Origin: Deltaproteobacteria bacterium
Lineage (GTDB): Bacteria; Desulfobacterota; Desulfofervidia; Desulfofervidales; DG-60
DNA length: 16,774 nt
Assembly: GCA_021163945.1 (NCBI GenBank)
Contig: JAGGTC010000032.1
Coordinates: 1-16,774, forward strand
Direction: 5' to 3'
Made by a program: the position numbers and the translations under genes. How positions within the stretch are numbered: position 1 is the first letter of the stretch; each line of letters opens with the position of its first letter. Under the pieces are notes generated by a model. The model was not told where the DNA came from, searched no databases, and saw only the letters and a program-made list of their open reading frames with translations. Below, piece by piece: positions 1 through 6,588 of this stretch.

Positions 1-22
1 ACATTAATGTATCTAAAAAATT

Positions 23-1198
23 ATGAAGAGATTTGGCAACTGTGAGGTATTGGTAGTAGGAGGGGGGCCTGTAGGGGCAGTGGCGGCCAAAACCGCTGCA
101 CACTTTGGGGCAAAGGTAGTACTTATTGAGAAACGTAGCACAATTAGTGAATCAAGGCGATGTACAGGGCTTATAAGCCCAAGGTGCCTAAAAGAGGCAG
201 AGGTAGATAAAGGAGTTGTGGTTAGAGAGATTAGGGGAGGTATTATCTATGCCCCAAGTGGTAGAGGGATTAAAATCAAGGCAAGGGATACTAAGGCTAT
301 AGTTATTGATCGCCCACTTTTTAACAGGAGGCTTCTTGAGCAGGCACAAGAGGCAGGGGTTGAGGTCTTGTTTTCTACAGAGGCAATAGCCCTTGATGGA
401 GACTCTATAAAACTTAAAAGAAATGGGCATATTTATTCAGCAAATGCCAAGGTGATTATTGGTGCCGATGGGCCAAAGAGTAAGCTAGCCAAGTGGGTCA
501 ACCTGCCACCACCCACAAAATTTCTCCTTGGTATCCAGGCAATTGTGCCTTATGAGCCTGAAGAGGCCAGTTTTCTTAAAATCCTCTTTGATCATCAAAT
601 TGCCCCTAGTTTCTTTGCCTGGGTAGTGCCTGCAGAAAGTGGCGTTGCTAGAGTGGGTCTGGCCACTGATAAAAAGAGAAAGATATTCTCCTATTTAAAA
701 AGACTCCTAGAAAAAATCAACTGTAAGGCATTAAATTTTACTGTAGGCCTTATACCTATTGGGGCAAGGAAAAAGACATTTGCAGATAGGGTAATAGTAG
801 TAGGAGATGCTGCTGGTCAGACAAAGCCTGCCTCTGGTGGTGGGCTATATACGGGGATAGTATGTGGTAAGATAGCCGGTGAGGTAGCTGCTCAATGTGC
901 CCTTGCTGGAGAGACCTCAGAGAAGGCATTGGCTATTTATGATGAGAAGTGGAGAAGAAAGATTGGTAAAGAGCTTTCTATTGGCATGCTAGTCCATCGT
1001 TTCTTAGCAGGGCTTAGCAATAGGGAATTAAACATTTTATTTAACTTACTAGATAATCAAATGTTATTAGATATTGTAGGTAATTATGGGGATATTGATT
1101 ATCCTAGTTCAGTTGTAAATATCTTTTTTAAACAAATGAAAAATCAATATATCAAGGATAAATCTATTAAAATTGATTATCCCTTCCTTAAGGTTTAA
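23..1198 (+). CDS. Geranylgeranyl reductase family FAD-dependent oxidoreductase
   Basis: A 391-residue flavoprotein of the geranylgeranyl reductase (GGR) family, whose members use FAD to saturate isoprenoid double bonds (archaeal lipids, chlorophyll side chains, menaquinone tails). The N-terminal Rossmann FAD site GGGPVG is at residues 13-18, with the acidic strand end at E36. The GGR-typical Cys motif CTGLISP starts at C47, and the second FAD motif GDAAG starts at G261, followed by a Gly-rich PASGGG stretch. No membrane helix is evident. In an LPS-bearing bacterium the likely substrate is a quinone tail or polyprenol; that is inference. The ATG has no good Shine-Dalgarno, but a frame entering from the left edge ends in a TGA that overlaps it (ATGA, 23-26), so coupling to a truncated upstream gene is possible. 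folC follows 15 nt downstream. Confidence 0.85.
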   Translation: MKRFGNCEVLVVGGGPVGAVAAKTAAHFGAKVVLIEKRSTISESRRCTGLISPRCLKEAEVDKGVVVREIRGGIIYAPSGRGIKIKARDTKAIVIDRPLFNRRLLEQAQEAGVEVLFSTEAIALDGDSIKLKRNGHIYSANAKVIIGADGPKSKLAKWVNLPPPTKFLLGIQAIVPYEPEEASFLKILFDHQIAPSFFAWVVPAESGVARVGLATDKKRKIFSYLKRLLEKINCKALNFTVGLIPIGARKKTFADRVIVVGDAAGQTKPASGGGLYTGIVCGKIAGEVAAQCALAGETSEKALAIYDEKWRRKIGKELSIGMLVHRFLAGLSNRELNILFNLLDNQMLLDIVGNYGDIDYPSSVVNIFFKQMKNQYIKDKSIKIDYPFLKV

Positions 1199-1213
1199 AT
1201 TTAGAATTGGTAA

Positions 1214-2476
1214 ATGGATGAAAAATACATAAAGGCACTCTCCTTTTTAGACTCCTTAAGTGGTCAGGGGATTAAACCGGGTTTAAAGAGGATTAGGGCA
1301 GCGCTACTAAATTGGGGAGATCCCCAATATACATTCCCCAGTATTCATATTGGGGGTACAAATGGCAAGGGTTCAATTGCTGCCATATTGGCAAATATCT
1401 TAAGAAAGGCAGGATATAGTGTGGGCGTTTATACATCTCCACACCTAAATTCTGTAAGGGAACGCATTCTGATAAATGGGGTACCTATATCAAAATCTGA
1501 TTTTGCTGAGCTAACAGATGAGATAAGGAAGAAAAACAAGGAATCTTTAAGTTATTTTGAGTTTTTAACACTCTTGGCATTTATTTATTTTGCACATAAA
1601 AAGTTAGATATAGCAGTAATAGAGGTAGGGATGGGGGGCAGGTGGGATGCCACAAATGTGGTATCTCCAAAGGTGACCATCATCTCAAATGTCTCCTTAG
1701 AACATGAAGCATTTTTGGGAAATACCCTAAAAAAGATTGCCCTAGAGAAGGCAGGCATTATAAAGCCTGGCATACCTTTAATCACTGCCTCAAGGAAGCC
1801 ATCTGTCATCTCTATATTTAAAGACATCTGCACCACTTATAATGCCCCTATTTACCTAATAGGTAAGGATATAGATTATAGATATAAAAAATGGACATTT
1901 GATTATCTAGGATTAAAAAGAGAGATAAAAGGTCTCAGATTAAACCTCATTGGCAGACATCAAGTAATAAATGCAACAGTAGCACTAGGGGCCTTGGAGC
2001 TGATCTCAAAAGATTTTTATGTGGATGAGGTAAATATTAGAAATGGATTAAGAAGTGTCTTTTGGCCTGGAAGGTTTGAGATTATAAAAACAAGGCCCTT
2101 GATCATCTTGGATGGGGCACACAATCCTGCGGCTGCACATGCATTAAAAAGGGCATTGATGTCTTTTAAACTATCTGACTTGATCCTGGTATTGGGCATT
2201 ATGAAGGATAAGGATTTGAAGGGCATTGTCAGAAATATTGCCCCCTTGGCCAATATGATTATTGTAACTGCACCAAATACCCCTAGGGCTGCACAGCCAG
2301 AGGTATTGTTAAAGATTGTCAAGCAATATAATAAGAATGCTATAGCCATCTCATCTATCCCCAATGCTATAGGGAAGGCTATGGATTTGGCAAGGTCTAA
2401 AGGTGCCATGTTGATTACAGGTTCTCTCTATACAGTTGGTGAGGCCAGGGCCCTCCTTGATGGAAAACTGGATTAA
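1214..2476 (+). CDS. folC: Bifunctional folylpolyglutamate synthase / dihydrofolate synthase
   Basis: A 420-residue Mur-ligase-family cytosolic enzyme that adds glutamate to dihydropteroate and/or folates in an ATP-dependent reaction. The ATP-binding P-loop GTNGKGS is at residues 48-54, followed by YTSPHL (73-78), which is typical of FolC. The central motif GMGGRWDATNVV covers about 139-150, where most homologues have Leu instead of Trp. The IAxEKAGIIKPG element is at about 175-186 and GRHQVINA marks the end of the ATPase domain. The C-terminal Mur ligase domain contains WPGRFE and DGAHNP. The usual Asp-His before LG is Glu-His here (SLEHEAFLG). Length is normal for the family. The ATG at 1214 has only a weak Shine-Dalgarno. 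The 3' end overlaps the preferred lptD start by 17 nt. Whether both activities are present cannot be decided from sequence alone. Confidence 0.93.
   Translation: MDEKYIKALSFLDSLSGQGIKPGLKRIRAALLNWGDPQYTFPSIHIGGTNGKGSIAAILANILRKAGYSVGVYTSPHLNSVRERILINGVPISKSDFAELTDEIRKKNKESLSYFEFLTLLAFIYFAHKKLDIAVIEVGMGGRWDATNVVSPKVTIISNVSLEHEAFLGNTLKKIALEKAGIIKPGIPLITASRKPSVISIFKDICTTYNAPIYLIGKDIDYRYKKWTFDYLGLKREIKGLRLNLIGRHQVINATVALGALELISKDFYVDEVNIRNGLRSVFWPGRFEIIKTRPLIILDGAHNPAAAHALKRALMSFKLSDLILVLGIMKDKDLKGIVRNIAPLANMIIVTAPNTPRAAQPEVLLKIVKQYNKNAIAISSIPNAIGKAMDLARSKGAMLITGSLYTVGEARALLDGKLD
1311..1356 (+). repeat. Three mutually complementary arms within folC
   Basis: Arm A, ATTGGGGA (1311-1318), is the exact reverse complement of arm B, TCCCCAAT (1321-1328). 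Arm B extended, CCCCAATAT (1322-1330), is the exact reverse complement of arm C, ATATTGGGG (1347-1355). A:B and B:C hairpins would exclude each other, as in attenuators. The segment encodes the conserved region just before and into the FolC P-loop, so coding constraint plus Gly/Pro codons may explain it. The complementarity is certain; a function is not. Confidence 0.3.
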
Positions 2477-4556
2477 AAAATCTATATTTATTCTTTTTTT
2501 AATTTTATGGGCAAAGGCTACCTATCCAATACCTCTCCCTTATTACCTTAAGGCAAATAAGATTATCATAGAGAGGGCAAAGGGGCTCTATATCGCTGAA
2601 GGAGATGTGAGGATAGACCAAGCAGATAGGCACCTAGAGGCAGACTGGGTGTGCATTGATCTGAAAAGGCAAAAGGCATTACTTAAGGGCAATGTCCTTT
2701 TTCGGATAGGAAATGATTGGATAAGGGCAAACGAGGCAAAGATCGATCTAAAGACATACCAAGGGACACTCTATAAGGCAAGGCTCTTTGCCTCAGAAAA
2801 TCACATGTATGTAAGTAGTGATGAGATATCAAAGACAGGGAAGAATACATATTTTGTCAAAAATGCCACTATTACCTCTTGCGATGGGAAATTGCCTGCC
2901 TGGAAGTTCACTGTAAAAAGGCTCAATATAGAGGTAGAAGGTTGGGCCAAGGCCCATAATGTGGCCTTTTGGGTAAGATCCCTCCCCATAGCCTATGTAC
3001 CATATCTTATTCTGCCTATAAAGACAGAGAGGAAGACAGGGTTTCTGTTTCCCTATATAAACTATTCTAGAAGGGATGGCCTTGATATAACACTGCCATT
3101 TTTCTGGGCCATAAGAGAAAATATGGATGCAACATTTTACCAAAGATATATGTCAAGGCGTGGTTTTATGCAGGGTATTGAGTACAGATACCTCTTAAGT
3201 GAGGATAAAAAGGGGATATTCTTCTTCGATATTTTAGATGACCGTAGGGGTGATATAGACTTTATATGGGATGAGATCCCCCGTACAAACAAGCTTCGTT
3301 GGTGGATTAGATCCAAACAGGAGCACATCCTCCCCTATGGTTTTTATTATCAACTAGATCTGGATTTGATAAGTGACCAGGACTATCTACGTGAATTTAC
3401 AGAGGGCTACAACAATTATAAGACATGCAACAGTACATTTTTAAGGTATTTTGGACGTGGATTTTTAAACGAAGAGGCATCCCTTATTAGGCAATCAAGC
3501 CTTAGCCTTACAAAGTATCATGGTATCTATGACTTTATCTTTGAGCTAAAATACAATCAAAACCTGGATAAAAATAAAGATGAATACACAACCCAGCAGC
3601 TCCCTAATGTCCATCTTTACAGGAATGATGCCCCCCTTCTAAATACCCCTCTATACCTCTCATTAGATATCAATTATACCTATTCTTTTAGACAGAGGGA
3701 AAAACTGCCTGAATTTAAAGGCAAAAGCAGCCACCGTACACACTTAGAGCCTAGCATCTCCCTTCCATTTACCTTCCATCACCTGGAGCTTCTGCCAAAG
3801 CTTACCCTTAAAGAGACAGTCTACAACCTGGAAGGCCACACCTACAGCCGTTTTATCTACTATACATCCTTTGAGGCAAAGATGGACCTCTTTCGCCTCT
3901 TTCACTGGCCTATAAGGACACTACACCACCTAGAGCCTAGAATAGTTTATGAATTCCAACCCAGTGTGAATCAGGAGAGATTGCCCAGATTTGATGATTT
4001 GGACCGCCTTCCAAAGATTAACCGCCTTACTTATAGCCTGACCAATTATTTTACAAGCAAAAAGAGGGAGTGGCTCTGGCTTAGGATAAGCCAGACATAT
4101 GATATAAATGAACAGAGGAGAAAGCTGACACCTGGTGAAAAGAGGAGGCCATTTTCTGATGTCCTAATTGAGACACAGTTTAGACCTTGGCCCTATACCT
4201 ATTTGGACTCAGAGATAAAGATATCACCTTATGGAAAGGGGATTACCTATACCCATACCCACTTAGAGCTAAAGGACTGGCGTAATGACAGAATAAGGCT
4301 TGATTATCAATACAGGCCAGGGCAGACAAGGGATTTGGGCACTGGGTGCTATATAAACCTCACTGCAGGCTGGCAGGCCTATATTGAAAATCAACACTCA
4401 TTTATGTATGACCAGGATGTAGAGACAAGGGCAGGTATAAGGTATAATGCACAGTGTTGGGGGGTAGAGCTTGCCTATAGTGACACATTTGACAATAAAA
4501 GGGCACTTGTTATCTTTAACCTCAAGGGTATTGGGGAGGTAAAGCTTGGAAGGTAG
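2460..4556 (+). CDS. lptD: LPS-assembly outer membrane protein LptD
   Basis: A 698-residue LptD (OstA/Imp family), the outer-membrane beta-barrel that with LptE places LPS in the outer leaflet. The start chosen is ATG 2460, giving a signal-peptide-like beginning (MENWIKK then a hydrophobic run to about residue 20). A TTG at 2436 in the same frame would add 8 residues and spoil this. An LptA/OstA-like domain spans about residues 30-140. The family-typical TSC motif places C141 at the end of that domain. The Pro/Phe-rich segment from about 177 to 203 (YVPYLILPI, then GFLFP) is a hallmark of the first barrel strands. The rest is alternating barrel sequence with many Tyr, Arg and Trp. C141 and C666 could be the interdomain disulfide pair known from E. 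coli, although here the C-terminal Cys is single. It overlaps folC by 17 nt. lptE is not visible in the window. Confidence 0.92.
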   Translation: MENWIKKSIFILFLILWAKATYPIPLPYYLKANKIIIERAKGLYIAEGDVRIDQADRHLEADWVCIDLKRQKALLKGNVLFRIGNDWIRANEAKIDLKTYQGTLYKARLFASENHMYVSSDEISKTGKNTYFVKNATITSCDGKLPAWKFTVKRLNIEVEGWAKAHNVAFWVRSLPIAYVPYLILPIKTERKTGFLFPYINYSRRDGLDITLPFFWAIRENMDATFYQRYMSRRGFMQGIEYRYLLSEDKKGIFFFDILDDRRGDIDFIWDEIPRTNKLRWWIRSKQEHILPYGFYYQLDLDLISDQDYLREFTEGYNNYKTCNSTFLRYFGRGFLNEEASLIRQSSLSLTKYHGIYDFIFELKYNQNLDKNKDEYTTQQLPNVHLYRNDAPLLNTPLYLSLDINYTYSFRQREKLPEFKGKSSHRTHLEPSISLPFTFHHLELLPKLTLKETVYNLEGHTYSRFIYYTSFEAKMDLFRLFHWPIRTLHHLEPRIVYEFQPSVNQERLPRFDDLDRLPKINRLTYSLTNYFTSKKREWLWLRISQTYDINEQRRKLTPGEKRRPFSDVLIETQFRPWPYTYLDSEIKISPYGKGITYTHTHLELKDWRNDRIRLDYQYRPGQTRDLGTGCYINLTAGWQAYIENQHSFMYDQDVETRAGIRYNAQCWGVELAYSDTFDNKRALVIFNLKGIGEVKLGR
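4533..4540 (+). promoter_or_regulatory. Strong Shine-Dalgarno deciding a TTG start
   Basis: GGGGAGGT lies 5 nt upstream of the TTG at 4546, inside the last codons of lptD. It supports initiation at TTG rather than at any downstream ATG. Confidence 0.7.
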
Positions 4557-5304
4557 ACTCTGGGTTGGAACAAGTGGTTATTATTATCCACATTGGGAAA
4601 ATGGTGTATTTTACCCAATTGGCCTTCCAAAATCAAAACAACTTTCATTTTATAGCAAATTTTTTGACACAGTAGAACTGAATGTCACCTTCTATCGCCT
4701 CCCTCAAAAGAAGGCATTTTTGGGTTGGAAGCAGCGCACACCAGATGGATTTTCCTTTGCCATAAAGGGCTCTAGGTTCATCACCCACATAAAGAGGCTA
4801 AAGGACAGCGCTGAACCATTAGCGACATTTTTTGAGCGTGCCACCCTTATAGAGGAAAAATTGGGGGTTGTATTGTGGCAACTCCCTCCAAGTTTTTCTT
4901 GTGATTTAAATAGGCTAGAGGAATTTTTAAAGGCACTTGCCCCCTGGGGGGCACTTAGGCATGCATTTGAATTTAGGCACCGTACCTGGTTTTGCAAGGA
5001 GGTTTATCAAATTATAAGGTCATTTAATATGTCTGTCTGTCAAGCAGATTGGCCTAACCTAAATGTAGAGGTACCAGATGACTTTCCATTCATCTATATA
5101 AGGCGTCATGGGCCAAAGGGGGAAAGGCTATATTCTGGCTGTTACAATAGAGAGGAGATAGAAATGGATGCAAGGCATATTAGATCCCTGTTGGATTTAG
5201 GGAAGGATGTATTTATCTATTTTAATAATGATGCCTTTGGATATGCGATAAGGAATGCATTGGAGTTAAAGGAGCTAATTAATAAAGAGAAAGCTCAAAC
5301 TTAA
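4546..5304 (+). CDS. DUF72 domain-containing protein (YecE family)
   Basis: A 252-residue DUF72/YecE protein with a predicted TIM-barrel fold. The biochemical function of the family is not established. Diagnostic segments in order are VGTSGYYYPHW near the N-terminus, LSFYSKFFDTVELNVTFYRLP, the GFSFAIKGSRFITH strand, GVVLWQLPPSF, the AFEFRHRTW motif near residues 140-150, YIRRHGP, YSGCY, and DVFIYFNNDAFGYA close to the C-terminus. Length is normal and no signal peptide or membrane segment is seen. Translation starts at TTG 4546 with a strong Shine-Dalgarno. The start overlaps the lptD stop by 11 nt, so the gene is probably co-transcribed with and coupled to lptD. The neighbourhood does not suggest a specific role. 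Confidence 0.9.
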   Translation: MEGRLWVGTSGYYYPHWENGVFYPIGLPKSKQLSFYSKFFDTVELNVTFYRLPQKKAFLGWKQRTPDGFSFAIKGSRFITHIKRLKDSAEPLATFFERATLIEEKLGVVLWQLPPSFSCDLNRLEEFLKALAPWGALRHAFEFRHRTWFCKEVYQIIRSFNMSVCQADWPNLNVEVPDDFPFIYIRRHGPKGERLYSGCYNREEIEMDARHIRSLLDLGKDVFIYFNNDAFGYAIRNALELKELINKEKAQT

Positions 5305-5327
5305 AGCTATTTTTGGAGGTGATAGCT
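5305..5327 (+). promoter_or_regulatory. Hairpin displaying a perfect Shine-Dalgarno in its loop
   Basis: AGCTAT (5305-5310) and ATAGCT (5322-5327) are exact reverse complements separated by an 11-nt loop holding GGAGGTG. GGAGGTGAT (5315-5323) is fully complementary to the canonical 16S rRNA 3' end, and its last two bases enter the stem. It starts directly after the TAA of the DUF72 gene. The stem is short (6 bp), so stability is uncertain. It could present the ribosome site or be a control element for the next gene. Confidence 0.4.
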
Positions 5328-5329
5328 GG

Positions 5330-5359
5330 ATGGATGACCTCTATGAACTGGCCAGATGA
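5330..5359 (+). CDS. Possible 9-codon leader peptide MDDLYELAR
   Basis: ATG 5330 lies 6 nt after the perfect Shine-Dalgarno GGAGGTGAT and opens a 9-codon frame, MDDLYELAR, ending in TGA 5357-5359. That TGA overlaps the ATG (5356-5358) of the ADP-ribosylglycohydrolase gene as ATGA, the classic arrangement for termination-reinitiation coupling. The ADP-ribosylglycohydrolase ATG itself has no Shine-Dalgarno of its own. A second ATG at 5334 gives another 9-codon frame that ends at 5363, so which mini-frame is used is unclear. It may instead be the remnant of a deleted gene that kept its start and stop. No peptide function can be proposed from sequence. Confidence 0.35.
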   Translation: MDDLYELAR

Positions 5360-6303
5360 ATAAAACAAAGGATAGAATTAAAGGGGTAATATTTGGAAAT
5401 GCCATAGGGGATGCCCTTGGACTTGGGCTTGAGGGGTGGGACAAGGAGGCTATAAAAAGGCATTATCCAAATGGCTATTCTTTTTACAATCAGGGCAAAA
5501 GGATAGGCTGGCAAGAGGGGGAGTGGACAGATGATACTGAGCAGATGCTCTGCATCATGGATAGCATCATTGAAAAGGGGAAAGTAGACATTAAGGACAT
5601 TGCAAGGAGGATATACAATTGGGCCAGAGGCGGTGGGAAGGGGATAGGGATGACAGTGGCAAGTGTAATCTATTCTCCAGGCTTTATTGATAATCCATAT
5701 AGTGCCTCTAAAAGGATATGGGAGATAAGTGGTAGATATTTGGCCCCAAATGGTGGCATAATGCGTACCTCCCCCTTAGGCATCTGGAGATACTGGGACA
5801 GGGATGAGGTAATAAAAAACGCAGAGGATGTCTGCCGCATTACCCACTTTGATCCAAGGTGTGTTGGCTCATGTGTGGCAGTCTGCATTGCCATATCCTC
5901 CTTTTTAAATGGGATAGACGATCCTGTAGAAATATATAGGAATGTCCTAGATATTGTAAAAGACTATGACCCCCGCATTGGGCCATATCTAGAACTGGCA
6001 AAGGGGAAAGTCTCAGGGATTAAACTAGATGAGAAAAGGAGCATGGGATATACACTAAAGACACTTGCCTCAGGATTTTGGGCCATGCTCAACAGCAAGA
6101 CATTTGAGGAGGGCCTTTTGGCTGTTATTAATGAGGGCGGTGATACAGACACAAATGGTGCAGTATCTGGTGCACTGCTTGGGGCAAGATTTGGATATAG
6201 TGGTATCCCTGATAAATATATAAAAGGCCTACTTAAAAGGGATATATTAGAAGAAAGGATAAACCTATTTACTGAGATAAACAAAAAAGATAATGATTTA
6301 TGA
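5356..6303 (+). CDS. ADP-ribosylglycohydrolase family protein (DraG/ARH-like)
   Basis: A 315-residue all-helical ADP-ribosylglycohydrolase (DraG/ARH superfamily). Members remove ADP-ribose from proteins, nucleic acids or small molecules with a dinuclear Mg/Mn centre. The N-terminal GNAIGDALGLGLEG matches the family opening. Metal-ligand motifs look intact: TDDT at residues 58-61, HFDP at 164-167 and GGDTDTNG at 261-268. GGIMRTSPLG (about 133-142) is the usual substrate-loop segment. Length is typical and the protein should be cytosolic. Initiation probably depends on the small upstream frame whose stop overlaps this ATG. The gene overlaps the following nucleotidyltransferase fragment by 11 nt. 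No ADP-ribosyltransferase (DraT, DarT or similar) is visible in the window, so the substrate is unknown. Confidence 0.92.
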   Translation: MNKTKDRIKGVIFGNAIGDALGLGLEGWDKEAIKRHYPNGYSFYNQGKRIGWQEGEWTDDTEQMLCIMDSIIEKGKVDIKDIARRIYNWARGGGKGIGMTVASVIYSPGFIDNPYSASKRIWEISGRYLAPNGGIMRTSPLGIWRYWDRDEVIKNAEDVCRITHFDPRCVGSCVAVCIAISSFLNGIDDPVEIYRNVLDIVKDYDPRIGPYLELAKGKVSGIKLDEKRSMGYTLKTLASGFWAMLNSKTFEEGLLAVINEGGDTDTNGAVSGALLGARFGYSGIPDKYIKGLLKRDILEERINLFTEINKKDNDL

Positions 6304-6517
6304 GGAGATTTTTAGAGAGTTTGAGCAGATAGGTGTAAGGTACCTCATCGTTGGCGGTATGGCGGTAAATCTTTATGGGTATCTTAGACTAACAATAGAC
6401 TTAGATCTGATGGTGGACCTTTCAGATGAAAATCTATCTAAGATTATTAATGTAATGGAAAGGCTTGGTTACATTCCAAAGGTCCCTGTAAATCCCTTAA
6501 GCCTGAGGAAATACTAA
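6293..6517 (+). CDS. Truncated nucleotidyltransferase (AbiEii/DUF6036-like fragment)
   Basis: A 74-residue product matching only the N-terminal part of small nucleotidyltransferases of the AbiEii/DUF6036 kind. The GG motif is in YLIVGGMAVNLYG (residues 18-30) and the catalytic-type DLD in RLTIDLDLMV (D36 and D38). Homologues I know run to roughly 170-200 residues, so about two thirds is missing. Similarity stops after PKVPV, and the frame then ends with an unrelated LSLRKY tail. The start ATG lies inside the end of the ADP-ribosylglycohydrolase gene (11 nt overlap). The lost part should carry the rest of the active site, so the product is probably inactive and the gene a decaying copy. A short functional MNT-type antitoxin is less likely, since even those are longer and are paired with a HEPN gene, which is absent. 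Confidence 0.6.
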   Translation: MIYEEIFREFEQIGVRYLIVGGMAVNLYGYLRLTIDLDLMVDLSDENLSKIINVMERLGYIPKVPVNPLSLRKY

Positions 6518-6588
6518 AATGGCTTGAAGAGGCACTGATATTTACATGGGAGGCAAAAAGGTCATTTTATCCCCAATTTACCAACTGA
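6499..6588 (+). pseudogene. Remnant frame beginning KPEEILKWLEEA
   Basis: In a different frame from the nucleotidyltransferase fragment, codons from 6499 read KPEEILKWLEEA, then IFTWEAKRS, and end at TGA 6586-6588 (29 codons). The segment has no start codon of its own. It resembles, from memory, the small helical proteins often encoded beside DUF6036-type nucleotidyltransferases. A deletion joining parts of two neighbouring genes would explain it better than a simple frameshift. Its last 22 bases overlap the end of the opposing glgP gene. Confidence 0.35.

Noticed and set aside
1..10. Perfect 10-bp palindrome ACATTAATGT at the left edge
   Set aside because: Short, AT-rich and at a window boundary; such palindromes occur by chance and no flanking site supports a regulator.
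1..45. Possible tails of an upstream gene: a frame ending TGA at 24-26 and another ending TGA at 43-45
   Set aside because: Both are too short to identify and only one can be real; noted in the first gene's entry but not listed as a feature.
2017..2409. Long antisense frame (130 codons) opposite folC, and similar ones opposite pyrG, glgP and others
   Set aside because: They mirror well-supported genes, lack ribosome sites and show no recognisable protein features.
6484..6510. Programmed -1 frameshift joining the nucleotidyltransferase to the KPEEILKW frame
   Set aside because: No X-XXY-YYZ slippery heptamer is present in the correct register, and the second segment does not resemble the missing C-terminal half of the nucleotidyltransferase.
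5356..6588. ADP-ribosylation-based toxin-antitoxin or defence system formed by the ADP-ribosylglycohydrolase and nucleotidyltransferase
   Set aside because: No ADP-ribosyltransferase is present and the nucleotidyltransferase is broken, so a working system cannot be supported here.
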